A stretch of DNA of 64,000 nucleotides from Galdieria partita (taxonomy: Eukaryota; Rhodophyta; Bangiophyceae; Galdieriales; Galdieriaceae). The notes beneath the pieces were generated by a model. It searched no databases. It was given only the letters and a program-made list of their open reading frames with translations, and was not told where the DNA came from. The stretch covers positions 1-64,000 of the forward strand of contig BQMJ01000067.1 of the NCBI GenBank assembly GCA_025991245.1, in the 5' to 3' direction. The position numbers and the translations under genes were made by a program. Shown piece after piece: positions 12,880 to 24,574 of this stretch (position 1 is its first letter; every line of letters starts with the position of its first letter).

Positions 12880-13400
12880 GTGACACATGTATATAATTTG
12901 TATTTTGCCTACAAGTATGTTGATAAAGAATCCAGTCAAGTTTCTCAAACTGCTTGAGTACATAGACCAAGTATCGCATATTCTACCTTTGTATAATTCA
13001 ATTGCGAAAATAAAGAATCAGCTGTTGACTCTTTCTATTTTGTATAAAATCTACGTATAAAATCTACATATGAAAGCTATTCATATAGCATAGCGTCACG
13101 ACTCACATAGTAAGTATCGTTAGAAGAACCTTGCCTTGTTTGTCCCTTGACAACAACAACCAAAAACACAGACACTCAGCCCGTCACTCTCTTTGAACCG
13201 AGCAAAGTTTCAAACAGTCTATGTTTCACAAAACTCAATAATCTACCACAGAAAATTCTAGAAACACTAGAGCACTCCAAAGGTGGAGAAACATACCCAA
13301 ATTGTGAAGGGTGGCTTTCCAAGACAAAGAATTGCCTACACTGATTAAACAAACATAGAGAAGCAAACGGGAAAGAAAGTAGCAATTCAGAAACTTTTCA
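12880..13400 (+). repeat. Upstream repeat U of the NTPase island, copy 1
   Basis: A block upstream of gene A that matches 16740-17260 upstream of gene B in the same orientation. Shared points in order: a CAAGTATG(T/C)TGATAAA segment, ACAATTGAATTG-like text followed by AATCA...TTGACTCT, GACTCACATA-TAAGTA, a TTGACAA segment, and AATTCT-GAAA-ACTA-GAGCACT followed by GTGGAGAAAC. Divergence is strong, so the two copies are old. It may be a shared promoter region or the edge of an ancestral gene-duplication unit. Confidence 0.6.
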
Positions 13401-13822
13401 ACTATACCCAGAATACTTGAACACGCTATGTATTACCACGACTCTCTAGTTTCCTCAGAGCTTCTCTGATAAACAACACAGACGGATCTACAACAGTTCT
13501 ATTAAAACCCCACTCTCACGAAAACTTTCAAACTTGGCTATTCTCCATATTCTAAAAAGCAACGCCAAAACTCAAAATTGCTAAAAAATCTGTTGTATAA
13601 TTTGGAAACATATAAACTGGTCAAGCACTCAAACATTCATAAAGCTTTATATTATTCACGGTCAACTAGCTCATATAGTGCCACTTTGGTGATTTCTTCA
13701 GGTAGGTCAACAGAAGGTTGAAAGCTGCCATCATCACTCCGTCAACTCAAACATATTTAGTTAAACTTTGTGAAACTTGTAGATTTTCTTTGTTTGCAGA
13801 CAACAAGTCAGTTGGCTCAGAC

Positions 13823-13830
13823 TATATAAA
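13823..13830 (+). promoter_or_regulatory. TATA box-like element of gene A
   Basis: TATATAAA lies 60 bp upstream of the ATG at 13891, a spacing that fits a core promoter with a short leader. A five-codon frame (ATG at 13840) would begin about 10 bp past the box, so it is probably upstream of the transcript start. Confidence 0.4.
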
Positions 13831-13890
13831 TCCATCGCCATGATTGATTGGCTCTAAAGCAATCGTCCATCGTTATTTTGAGATGGTTGG

Positions 13891-16289
13891 ATGGTTGCAA
13901 TGCTTGTTGGTTGCTTTGCTTTTTCGTTTCATTCTGCATGTCTTTTCTCAGCCAATGTTCAGTATCCATTCCAAACTAAGGTGTTTTGTGGAACCAAAGA
14001 GTGTCATTTATGGAGTAGAAGTTTTACAAAACCGTTGTCTTGTTTTGACAAGAAACGTCCCGGTTTTGGTTGTCGAAGATTTATTCTTGCTTCAGTCATA
14101 AATGGTCGTGGCAGAGACAGTAAAAGATATATTGACTTTAGAGAGATATTTGTACAAGACGATTTTAAAATTGACGAAAAGTTTAGCAATATGTGGTTGA
14201 CAAACCTACCTGATCTTCCACAAGAGTGTTTGTTCAAAACTGTCGCGTCAGTTATTGGAGAGAAGGTACAAGTAGGAGGTAAAGTTTTCAAAGTTGGGAA
14301 AGAAACTTTTAAAGAGATAGCACCATTGCTGGTTCCCAAGCAGTTTCCCGAAGATTTCCCAGTGGAAAAAGGTGTTGGGAACATCTCAAGAATCTTTCTG
14401 AGAGAAGAGTTTATCAAGAGGTGGAATAGACACATTGAAAGTCTTGATGCAAAAGGTAGCAGTCTTCCACCCCAGCAGATCATAGTTTCTGCAGCAAGTG
14501 GTCTAGGAAAAAGTGTAGATCTCTACTTGGCCGCTGTTTTCTCACGGTATTGCAGTATTCCACTGCAATATATTGGAAACGCAGAGGCTTGGTTGAACGT
14601 TAACAGCATCTCTCAAGTGGTTTCTCGCTACTTGAAAATGTTGCTTTTTATAAATGCAGAGATTCTACAAGAAATGCCATGCTTTATGTCAATTGACTAT
14701 GATTCTTTGAATGGTGCTCCCCTTAAAGATGTCATTTATTTTGCCATAAAGGAGAAAGAAATATCTCTTTCTTCAGAAATTCGTGATACCATGATGCTGC
14801 ATGCACCACGCAATATGTTGATAGTAGATGAACACAATGCGTTGTGGAGCGAGTTTGGCAATAAAACAAACACGTGGCCAAATTTCTTTCGCCTTTATAC
14901 CAAATTGTCAATGATGAATACAGTAAGTAATGGCTTTTTCTTTTTTTACAATGACTTTTTCATTTACTTGAGTAGCCTTATTGTGGAGTTCTTATTGCAG
15001 GTTCACAGCATCATCAATTTGAAGATAATTTGCGTAGTGGTTATGAAGATGTCAAACACTATTTGGAGCCGCTAAGTTTCAACGAGTTTGACTTGTGGCA
15101 AGATTTACCTGATTATCCACCCATTCTTCGTCAACATTCAGATGAAATGGTCGAACTTACTGGGTTGGTGCCTAGAATGATAGCCAAAATGGTAAATCTT
15201 GCCAAGACTCGTCCTGATGCTAATTTCGAAACTCTAAAGACACGCTTATCCTCGAATTTATATTCTGAAATGACAAGAAGCCACAATGACTATCTTGATG
15301 GACTTAGGTCTGAAAGAGAAAAGAGGGCATTCGATTCTATGCTTTATAAGCTATTCATGGATAGGAATAAACCCAATATTACGGTTGCAGACGGAGCATA
15401 TCGAGACCTAGGTTTATTAGTTGTAGTGAGCCGCATCTACTTACGCTTTTATAACAGCGTTGCACGTGACATCTTGTTATCCTCTTTCCTTGAAAGATAT
15501 GCTTCTGAGAATTACTTGGCTGAATTGTTTAAACGTTATCGAAGTGATCCGGGCACAAGAGGGCAAACTTTTGAAAAATTATTCTTTTTGTGGTTCATCA
15601 ATAGAACAGAAGAAGTGACTATCCGTTCCGATAGCAAACCCTATAGGAACTTGAGTTTATCTTGTAATAGTTGGGTTCGGTTGGTTGGAGATGAATTTGA
15701 TCCTCCCATGAAGAAGTTTACTCATTCCTGTTGGATCTTACTGGAAGAACGACATGCTCGATTTGACTATATTTTTGTGGATATTGTGAATTCTCAATGG
15801 CATATATACTTTTTTCAAGTATCTATATCTTCATTTTATGACCATAATCGTGACTCTGCTGCCATCGAAAACTTCTTTTTGCCACCTTCTTTCAAGAAAG
15901 ATGTATGGAATGCTTCAGAATCGGCGAACTTATCAACTAGTAGGTCAAAGAGCAAACAAGGATCAATGGCAAGTTCCCAAAGTGGCCAAAAACGTAGTAA
16001 GAACTGGAGACGAGTAAGAGTAACAGATAAGCCTCAGTTACTAAGCTTAATTGGTTTGATTCTGAATGAAGAGTTTACCGTCACGTTAGAAGAAGATGAT
16101 TCTGGAAGGATTGTAGATTTTCGTTTATTGGATTCCAAAGGTGTTGATCGGCGACACTGCATAAGTATTGTCTATGTTACTCCATTACCATTGAAGGAGG
16201 CCAAAGGTAGTCTATCAGTGCCAGACTATATTGAGTTTCTTTGTAGTGAAAGCTTCTCTGAGAGATTTCGAGTTTTGTTGGAAAAGTGA
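13891..16289 (+). CDS. Gene A: P-loop NTPase with C-terminal REase-like domain, Crinkler/RHS-type
   Basis: Two exons joined by an intron at about 14923-15000 (GTAAGT donor), or 14927-15000, or ending at 15008; each alternative except the first restores the frame. Exon 1 gives a hydrophobic N-terminus (residues 1-24, signal- or transit-like), then GLGKS (Walker A, residues 204-208) and LIVDEHNALW (Walker B, acidic pair at 313-314). Exon 2 opens with HHQFED...PLSFNEFDLW and ELTGLVPRMI, close in form to the sensor-2 region of RHS-type NTPases. The C-terminal part has GQTFE followed by FDYIFVD...YFFQVSIS, the D...Q/E-x-K-like pattern of the degenerate REase fold in CR proteins. In trypanosomes and oomycetes this architecture is known from RHS proteins and Crinklers. 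The frame looks whole. The biochemical role is unknown; the transit-like N-terminus makes secretion or plastid entry both possible. Confidence 0.72.
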
Positions 16290-16739
16290 TGCTTGACTAT
16301 CCTTTGATGGAAGCAGAGTTGTTTTGAGCTTTACGATTGACAAAGACTATGACAAATAATACTTTTTGAATGTTTTTTGTCTTGACTGGCAAGCTAATGA
16401 TGAACAATTGTGGAAGCAGAAAGTCTGATATGGATGATTGGTTTGCAATAATAGATGATGTACATATCCTAAACAAAGTCATTTTTAGCTAGCACTTGGG
16501 ATGGAAATCAACTCAACCTCAATTTCAAGTACACAGCTTTGAAGAGCGTCTTTATTTAGTATCTCCGGTTGTATAGAATCACATTGTTTCAAACTTGAAG
16601 ACATGTTTTTCAGCCAAACGATCATTCAAAAAGTTTTCGGGAAGTGTTTTGATAAGTATATCAGAATAACGAATCTTTGTTAATGAAATTGTTGGAGGAG
16701 AAATCATCAATCACAAAGAGAACCAATCACCTATTAAAC
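16290..16739. other. Spacer after gene A
   Basis: 450 bp of balanced composition between the stop of gene A and the second U repeat. The frame at 16297-16482 (minus) is short and unrecognised. No clear RNA gene or terminator was seen. Confidence 0.5.
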
Positions 16740-17260
16740 AATGACACATAAGTTGTCATTTTGAAGGCAAGTATGCTGATAAAAGACAACTAGTCATCTT
16801 TTAAATCAACTTATTTATAGATCAAGTGTTTCATAATCCATAGAGTACAATTGAATTGTAAAGAAATGGAGAATCAATTATTGATTCTATCTACTTTGTC
16901 AATTCTGTATAGGAAAACTGTCAATGACATGATATCATTAGGGCTCACATAATAAATACCTGTGCAGACAGCATTCCGTGAATGGACCTTGACAAATAGA
17001 GCAATCCAACTAAAGTCAACAACATATACTCTAATTTCCATTACTCTCTATACATATTGAAAAAGTCTGGAAAACTTCAAAATGGTATACTGCAAATATC
17101 AACAATCAACCACCGACAATTCTGGAAAAACTAAGAGCACTTCAAGAGTAGAGAAACCCAATTGAATTGTCAAGCGTTACTTCCAATCTTGTCTGCCCTA
17201 GTAAAATAGTTATATAGTGCAAGAATAGAGAAAAAGCAACAACTGAATGAGATATTTTCA
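16740..17260 (+). repeat. Upstream repeat U of the NTPase island, copy 2
   Basis: Diverged second copy of the block at 12880-13400, here upstream of gene B. The pairing of one U copy with each plus-strand NTPase gene suggests that A and B derive from a duplicated gene-plus-promoter unit, although the proteins themselves are now very different. The remaining spacer, 17261-17762, shows no supported gene. Confidence 0.6.
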
Positions 17261-17762
17261 AAATATACTTCCAAATTGAACAAGAAGTGAAACAAGCTAA
17301 AGTTGAAATTTAGCTGTGTTCCACTTGCGCACTATCTTGTTGCCTTGACACCCTAAAGAAAAGTTTCCTAATGTTTACGAGAACATTCAAACTGTTTACA
17401 CTTTCTACAAATGTATTTCAACATCACATCGAACAAAACAACAGAAATCGAGTAGTGAATGACATTTACAGTTTGAAGTATAGTTGCATTGCGGATAAGG
17501 AGTATCTTTGGGAGAATGAATTACATTACAATCCAATTTTCTATGAAATAGATTAGAAGAACTTTTCCTTTCTTCCTGTTTTTATAGCATATATACTCTT
17601 TCCATTCTAGAGCTTACGCAGAAAAGGAACCTTCAAACTGAAACTACCTTTGTGATGAATGGGGTAGAAGCTATAATGCTCAGTGTATAACAAAAAACTA
17701 GGCAACGCTTTTTCTTAAAATTTACATTTCAATATGAAATATGTTCCATCATTGTTTGAGAA

Positions 17763-17770
17763 TATAAATA
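17763..17770 (+). promoter_or_regulatory. TATA box-like element of gene B
   Basis: TATAAATA lies only 28 bp before the first in-frame ATG (17799), which would put that ATG at the expected transcript start. The element therefore favours the second ATG at 17883 as the translation start of gene B. Confidence 0.4.
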
Positions 17771-17882
17771 AGAAAGAAGTTCGTTCTATAGAAATAGCTT
17801 GAAGAAGAAATACTATTTTCATTTTCTCTCGGAAAATTCGCGTTGGCATTTTTCTGACTCTGATTTCAACACCTCGTCGACT

Positions 17883-19994
17883 ATGTCGGGTGTTTTCCAA
17901 CGAGAAGATATGTATGAAACTGTTGTAGTAGATAGAGAGCAAGACGTGGTCATAACAACTGGACAGTTGTACGTGTTGCAGGTTCGCCGGGAAGTCGATC
18001 GTTCTTTTAAACCAGTTATTCCTTTCGCCCCACATCTCTTTGGAAGTGGAAAGACACGTTTCGTAAAAAGTTATTTAGAACTCGTGAAGAGCATGGGTGA
18101 AAGAGCACTAATAGGACCTGAGAACATAAGTGATTGTGAAAAAGACCGCAGGAGATCCTTTTTGGACAAGTTACATGAAGCCGTTTTACTTTATGTGGAT
18201 TTGACAGAGCTCAAACCCACTGACCCGAAAGAAAAAAGTCTGGAGTGGGCTGTCTACTATCTAATAGTACAAGCTGCGTATGTGTCTATTGGGGAAGAAC
18301 CGAAGGATGAAGAAGACGTGTACAAGGAGTGTCGTACACGTGCCCATAAGCTAATTAAAAAAATCCGTGAAGTCTTAAACCTGCGCACTGATCAGTTTCT
18401 TCTTGTTGCTTTTGATGAAGTTGGTGTTCTAGATGAGAGTTACGGTGAATTTGATTTCGAAAGGACCCAGGATGGTAAAGTTTTTCCATACAACGACTTT
18501 GTTGGTATTATTCGGGGACTCTGTAAAGAAGACAATGTATTCTTTATTGTTGTTGGAAAAAGTGAAGGCTTAAATATACGTAATTACGCAATTTCAGTAT
18601 CCAGGGTTGAGTTGACTTTTATTCCCCTCTCACCACTTGAAAAGGATAGCATCATCGAACATTTGGAGAAAAATTCTTCTTCTATGTTTACTGGGAGTCC
18701 TAAAGTTTCACAAATCCTTTGTCATCAACACTTTTCAACCAATGAACTTGCAGAATTGTTACTAGAACTTACTGGTGGTGTTCCTGGTTTACTTGTGAAA
18801 GCAATCAACTACCTTTTGCATTGTAAATTATCACAAGACCACTTGTTATTATCTAAAGAAAGCTTTTGGATGATAATGAATGATTCCATAGCAACAAATT
18901 TTTGTGTTGATCCATTGTTGCCTCGTTTGAGTAGTCTCAGCGAGACGCGTCATCGTTTGTTAAAAATGCTTACTTTGTTGGCATTATATCGTATTCGGTT
19001 TGAGTTGGATGAGCTTGTGCATCTTAGCTCTACTTGTGCTGTATTTCTGTTTGATCTAGTGACAGATATGTGCTTTTATCGTCGGTTGATTGTAGATGAA
19101 AACCATCAAGAACGTTATGAAGTGTTGATTCCCAAGTTACTGATTGGATATATTGAGCAAAGTGTAAGGAACGATAGGTTGGAATGGTTACTATTACAAA
19201 CCCTCAAGTCACAGCCTGTGGAATTCTTTTATGAATCAAAATGTCGAGTTTTCGAAGGTCTCGTTGCCACAATGTTTTATTTACATTTTTGTTATCACCC
19301 GACAGACAGTTTGATGTTTTCTATTCTTGGTCAGTTGTCTTCTGTTTGGAAAGAGATGAATTTAAAGTTTTCCTCTGAATCTACTGCTTACTATATGAAA
19401 TCTATACATTATACTACATCTACATCAGAAGTAGAGAGAACGACATTCGGTATCAATGACTGGAAAAAAATTGTGGAAGAAATGTTAGAATTCGAAAAGA
19501 TATATATTCCATTTGAGCCAACATCTCGTAGTCCAGACATATTATTCAAGTTGCATGGAAGAACGAGCGGACAGAATTTGATTGTGGGTATTGCCTGTAA
19601 AGGACGATGGAGTTCAAATGGTATTAGATGGAATGAAATAGTGGATGAAGCTTGCAAGTTTTTGCAACCAGTTCATGATCAAGTCGTGACTGTTCATCCT
19701 ACATTGCATTGCATGTTGGTCATCATGAGTACTAAGCTATCTACTAGTGTAGCAACTGACTTGAATCATTCTAGTCATTGTTATTCCTTTGGCGATAGAG
19801 TAGCAGGAGCTTTCAGGATTCCTCTTAATTGTGAATTGATCATTCTTTCTGAATCAGATGTAGAAAACTTTATTGGTAAAGATATTTTGTCGAGTTTAAG
19901 GAGTGCTTTCAAGTCTACGGATAATCCACATTCGAGAAGTATTGGAATTTCAACAGTGCAAGAAATGGTTTTATCTCTTTCCAAAAATATTTAG
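17883..19994 (+). CDS. Gene B: P-loop NTPase with PD-(D/E)xK-like C-terminus
   Basis: Single exon. The frame opens at 17799 (731 aa), but 17883 (703 aa) is preferred: it fits the TATA spacing, and the minus-strand paralogue also aligns from an MS start. In 731-aa numbering: FGSGKT (Walker A) near 81-86; LLVAFDEVGVLD (Walker B) at 201-212; FFIVVGKSEG (sensor-1-like) near 248; ELTGGVPGLL at 323-332, typical of STAND/archaeal-type ATPases; a helical middle part; CRVFEGLVA near 482; then SPDILFKL (578-585) and LIVGIACKGRW (594-604). The last two have the spacing of a PD-(D/E)xK nuclease core with Cys where the second acid normally lies, so nuclease activity is uncertain. The same residues are kept in the neighbouring paralogue. 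Function unknown; NTP-driven regulation of a nuclease-fold domain is the likely design (inference). Confidence 0.72.
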   Translation: MSGVFQREDMYETVVVDREQDVVITTGQLYVLQVRREVDRSFKPVIPFAPHLFGSGKTRFVKSYLELVKSMGERALIGPENISDCEKDRRRSFLDKLHEAVLLYVDLTELKPTDPKEKSLEWAVYYLIVQAAYVSIGEEPKDEEDVYKECRTRAHKLIKKIREVLNLRTDQFLLVAFDEVGVLDESYGEFDFERTQDGKVFPYNDFVGIIRGLCKEDNVFFIVVGKSEGLNIRNYAISVSRVELTFIPLSPLEKDSIIEHLEKNSSSMFTGSPKVSQILCHQHFSTNELAELLLELTGGVPGLLVKAINYLLHCKLSQDHLLLSKESFWMIMNDSIATNFCVDPLLPRLSSLSETRHRLLKMLTLLALYRIRFELDELVHLSSTCAVFLFDLVTDMCFYRRLIVDENHQERYEVLIPKLLIGYIEQSVRNDRLEWLLLQTLKSQPVEFFYESKCRVFEGLVATMFYLHFCYHPTDSLMFSILGQLSSVWKEMNLKFSSESTAYYMKSIHYTTSTSEVERTTFGINDWKKIVEEMLEFEKIYIPFEPTSRSPDILFKLHGRTSGQNLIVGIACKGRWSSNGIRWNEIVDEACKFLQPVHDQVVTVHPTLHCMLVIMSTKLSTSVATDLNHSSHCYSFGDRVAGAFRIPLNCELIILSESDVENFIGKDILSSLRSAFKSTDNPHSRSIGISTVQEMVLSLSKNI

Positions 19995-20279
19995 AAATAG
20001 CATCTTATTGCTGTTTGGATCCATGTTGGTTTGTTCATTTGAGAAGTATTCGAAAAATTCAATTCGTTTGTAAAGAAAGTCAATTTTCCTAATTTTCCAT
20101 TATTTTTGTACTATTTTATCGTACTTTGTCGAAGAACTCTTAAACGAGTTTAGTAGTGCAACTGTACAATTTCATTGTTGTTTACTTATGTACTCGTTGT
20201 CTACTGTTACAAATTCAATGTCTTCGTGGTTAAGGAGAAAGAACGAAGCTCTCTTTGTTTTTCTGTTTACCACTTCATA

Positions 20280-20524
20280 GAATGTCTTCAAGATTGGATT
20301 CAACTATATCTCACTTCCAACACGTTCTTCGTGGTTTTAAGAAACCAATAAAGGAAAACTCAGAAAGTGACAACAAGTTAATTCTAGAGTTGTCAACTAG
20401 ACTTTCTTGTTCTTTACACGATCTGTGTACACCAGTAAAACTGAGTTTCAAAAGTCAATACAATATGGTCGCTGGTATTATATTTCCTTGTAACATCGAG
20501 TCAACACTATTCCAACAGGAATAA
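20280..20524 (+). CDS. Hypothetical small protein
   Basis: Open frame of about 80 codons from the second ATG (MSSRLDSTISHF start) between the convergent genes B and its paralogue. Composition is protein-like but there is no recognisable domain, no clear promoter, and it could be an exon of a longer gene or a relic. It is the only candidate in the 780-bp gap 19995-20773. Confidence 0.25.
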
Positions 20525-20773
20525 GGTATTCCTCTAGTGATACTGGAGTAGATAATCAGTTCATTTTAAAAACATGTGCTTCAAGACTCAGTAAAAAACC
20601 AAAAATAGGTGCAAACAATTGTGCAACTTGTAAACTTTTGACGCTCTTCAATGATAATAACCCATGTTATGGAATATAACTAGTATGTCTTATAAAATGT
20701 TTTCAAACATATTTCATTCATGTCTTGCAGAGCCAATTATCGAACGAACACTTGAATTATAAGAATTCCAACT

Positions 20774-22839
20774 TTATTGCCAACTCATGAAACTGTCACG
20801 GGCTCTTCGAAGTAAGTTGAATCCTAAATCCCCGAAAGGAGGATTATCACTCGTCGAGAATGCTCTTTCAAGTCCATTCAATATTTCTCTGTCAATGAGC
20901 ATTTCTACATCTCTTTCACAAAGAATAACAAGTTCACAATTAGGAGGAATTTCAAAGGAATTCCCTCCAATACGCATTCCACTCGTATAACATCGACTCT
21001 GATTACCCAACTCGCTTGTAACATTGAGTGCTAATTTTGTACTAACTATAATAAGCATACAATGACAAATTTTCAATGGTTTGGATAAAACTTGTCTAGA
21101 AACAGGATCAAGAAATTTCTTAGCTTCTTCAATAATATCTGACCAGCCAATTCCTTCCGATTTCCAACGACCTTTACAAGCAACTCCCACCATAAGAACG
21201 TTGGAGTCATCGGGAGAATGCAATTTGAACATAATATCAGGACTATAAGAATTCGCTTCCTTTGGAATATAAACTCTGTCAAAACAAAGTGCTTTGTGAA
21301 TAATCTCGTTCCATTCATTACTTGCATAAGTTTTCCGTTCCTTGTTTGATTCACTTCTTGCTTCACCACGACTAACCGACATCATGTAATGAAGAGGTGA
21401 AGGTCCATTGATAGGAAGTTTCATTTCTTTCCATATGGCAGATAATCTACCTAACAACTCCCTAAACTCATTTCGTACTTTGGACGAAAGTATCCAAACA
21501 AGTCGCATAGCAACAATTCCTTCAAATACTCGACATTTGGGAGCAAAGAAACAATCAACTGGCTCTATATTAAGTGATCCCAAAAGTATCTTCTCTAATA
21601 AAGAGAAAGATGATGCGTTGTTGAGATTTATAATAAACACTTTTGGAAACAGAACTTGGAAAGTATTATCGTCAATAGGATATCGATAGAATCCCATTTC
21701 AGTAACAGCATCAAATAAATAAGACTCCGAGTTGAGTTCATCGTCCGCTTTAAAGGGTATACGATATAGTGCCATCATTAGTAGCATATCAAGTACACTT
21801 CTTCTACTCTCATCCAAAGTTGATATACGTGTTACAAACGGCTGAGAGCAAACTGTTCTAAAACTATCCTCCTTCATACACGATAGACAATCTTCTTTCG
21901 ACCTAAAAGATTGTCCTCTTGTTTGTACATAATTCAAAAGCATATTCACTGCACGAGTAAGCAAACCAGGAACTCCACCGGTATACTCCAATAGTGCTTC
22001 TGCCAACTCATTTACTGAAAAAGAACGATTACATAGAATATCACAAACTCGAATTTGAGTCTGTACTTTGAGGTGACTTTTTTCAAGGAATTCAACGATA
22101 CTGGACCAGTTTAACGGTGATAGCGAAATAAAATGTAATAACACCTTTGATACTGAAGCCACATAATTCTTAATACTTAAGCCCTTGCTTTTCCCAACAA
22201 CAATAAAGAATACATTGTCCTCTAGACAAAGTTCCCAAAGAATACCAAAAAAGTCGTTGTACGGACGAACTCTACCGTCATTCACTTCTAGATCAAAATA
22301 TTGTCCTCTTGTATCCAACACACCAATTTCATCAAAAGCAACAAGAAGAAACTGATCAGTACGCAGGTTTAATATGTCTCGTAAAAGTGTGACTAGGTTC
22401 AAGGCTTCCATTTCCACAGTCTCGTAGGCTTGCGTCTTTCGCATCATTGGAATGCCAACTTGCAAGCAGGCAGTCTTGATTATCAAGTAGTAGACAGCCC
22501 ACTTCAGACTTTTTTCTTTAGGGTCAGTGGGTTCTAGGTGTCTCATATCCACATAAAGCAAAACTGCTTCACGTAACTTGTCCAAAAACTCTTTCCTGGA
22601 ACCGTCTAAAGCAAAAGACGACAGGGAAGTTTCACGAAACCTCTGCACCAACTCCAAAATAAGTGGGGCGCAAATGGGACAGTTGCGCGATAAAAAGGAC
22701 TGCTTGTTTCAGCCCTAAGTTCATGTCGGTTACTTTCAAGGTGATACAGTTGTTCTGTCACACGATACACATCTTCTTCGCGGTCAACTACAGCAAACTG
22801 AACGAAGCTGCCAACTGCCCACTTTTCACCTAAACTCAT
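20774..22839 (-). pseudogene. Gene B paralogue, inverted, looks broken
   Basis: Minus-strand paralogue of gene B, in tail-to-tail orientation to it. It keeps the Walker B region (LLVAFDEIGVLD), the sensor-1-like segment (VFFIVVGKS), ELA.ALLEYTGGVPGLL and the C-terminal SPDIMFKL...VGVACKGRW pair, all in the same order as in B. Similarity is spread along the whole length at very roughly half of residues. Its N-terminal third looks damaged, with about one or two breaks; the rest is open over more than 600 codons. An unrecognised intron is the alternative explanation. The long intact part argues that the damage is recent or that the gene is still under selection. Confidence 0.6.
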
Positions 22840-23249
22840 CGTCGCCCAAAATAAAATTAGCAGTGAATAGTGCTCATTGGATTGCTTTCGTTTGTTAGCA
22901 CAAAAAGTATTCAGAATAGACTCAAATAGAACATTAGATTGTCTTTTATGGAGGATAATCGTCACAAAACATTTTCTGTGTTTGGGCATGGATAGCAATA
23001 TTGAAAGATTGAAAGGCATTCATACTGGAAGGATCAAATATTCCCTTGTCAACTGAGAGTCCGCAAGTTGCAAGATTCGAATGCTTTTTAAGCATCTTGT
23101 GTTTGCGACATCAAAGGCTTATCTAGTGTGGAATAACCAACTTTGCCTTACGCATTCCGAATGCGTGGAAGTGGAAAGCACGATTGGCCAACACCTCCAA
23201 ACGTTTGCAACTTTTGAAAATGGGTTGGTCATTCTGAGATTGGAATAGG

Positions 23250-23775
23250 AGAGAAAATAGGAAAATTTTTCTAGATGCTCTACTCAACGAGACTTTATAT
23301 ATAGTGTTCAATTCTCTCCAAGTTCCTCACGGGATTCGCTTTCAGACTACACTTTTAGAATGGATGGGCAATGAAGCACTTGATAAATTTCCAATTGGCC
23401 CTGATTTCCTCAAGTTTTTACTTTGTCCAGAAGAATGACTTCAAATATATTAAAAGTCCTAAAGAAACGTTATTTGTATTTGTTTATTGACGAAATTGGG
23501 AACATTGAAACTAGAAAGTTTTCGATGTTTCAAGATTGGATAAAGCCTGACAAAGTCATCAGAATGTTTCATGTTTATCGTTCCTTTTTAGGAGTTTTAT
23601 TGAGCTTTTTAGCAGTGTCTTTTGCACTTTTTATTTCCACAGGGAGGTCGGACTCGACAACTAGTAGACAAGAAGATGCTATGCCTTTCTCGAATAATAC
23701 TCAATGTTCTTCATTTATATCCTTGTTCAGAAGAAACTGTAAAGTATTTGATACCAAATATGGAGTACAATAACT
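23250..23775 (+). pseudogene. NTPase gene relic
   Basis: A short plus-strand stretch with protein-like text in more than one frame. The clearest piece holds LYLFIDEIGNIE, a Walker-B-like strand, followed by LSFLAVSFALFISTGRS, which resembles a sensor-1 strand. It is not a close copy of A or B and may come from a third NTPase of the same broad class. Broken, with at least one or two breaks; only a fragment of a gene remains. Confidence 0.45.
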
Positions 23776-24574
23776 AGTCAGTTTTAAAAGTACTTTTCCT
23801 AGTCATTGTAAAGGACACCATTGGTTGTTCAAGCAATTGTATGCAGTTGTATTTTGATGCTCTACTTCTTTTTTTGATGAATCGAGCTCTGTAGTTGTTG
23901 TTCATTATTTTTCATAAAGCAATTCACATCATTCAAACACAAGTAAAATTGTCGTTCTTTCCAACTATAAAAAAAGAATCTATTGCAATACTTTAAGGAA
24001 CAATCAGTCAGCCAATGCACAAGAGACAGGATAGTCTCCTTTGTAGGCTACAATGGGAATGTAACAACTCGTACATCTTTTCACAAGGATCCATCACTCC
24101 TCTTCCTGTATTATCGTATAAAATTTGAGACTTAAAGTGAAACATATTCATCCAGAATCTTCTCTTACACGAAAAGTAATATATCGGAGTCACTTCTTTA
24201 TCATCAGAACTCTACCGTGTGTGGTCTTTCCAAGAGTTGGATATTTATTCCTGTTGCCAAAGGTGAAGGGAGTAAATAAGTAAGTATATCAATCAGCTGA
24301 AACAAAGAAAATCCCTTGTCTTTGCAAACAAAATTGTTCAATGAAAAACTTGGAGTGGATGCTTTATTCTATGCAATGAAGATCTTATGAATTTCCAAAT
24401 GTGCATTGAAAATGATCAAATATAATCAACGTTGTAGTACTTTGCAATACTCATGCTTAACATTATTTCATACATTTGTTAAATTGTTAAACAAAACTAT
24501 CAAATTAAAAATAAATCTGAAGAATATCCAATTTCAAGAAAAATATTTTAGCGATGGCTCATTGGGAAAATCAC
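23776..24574. other. Spacer between NTPase relics
   Basis: About 800 bp with only short frames (for example 24008-24193 minus and 24406-24591 plus) that I cannot assign. AT-rich, no repeats or RNA genes recognised. Confidence 0.4.

Noticed and set aside
13176-13385. Opposed frames of 65-69 codons at 13.15-13.39 kb as genes
   Set aside because: They lie in the duplicated U block, whose second copy does not keep either frame.
13840-13857. Short upstream frame before gene A as a regulatory uORF
   Set aside because: Its ATG is about 10 bp past the TATA-like box and so probably lies before the transcript start.
17799-17882. N-terminal extension of gene B
   Set aside because: The first ATG is too close to the TATA-like box, and the paralogue aligns from the second ATG.
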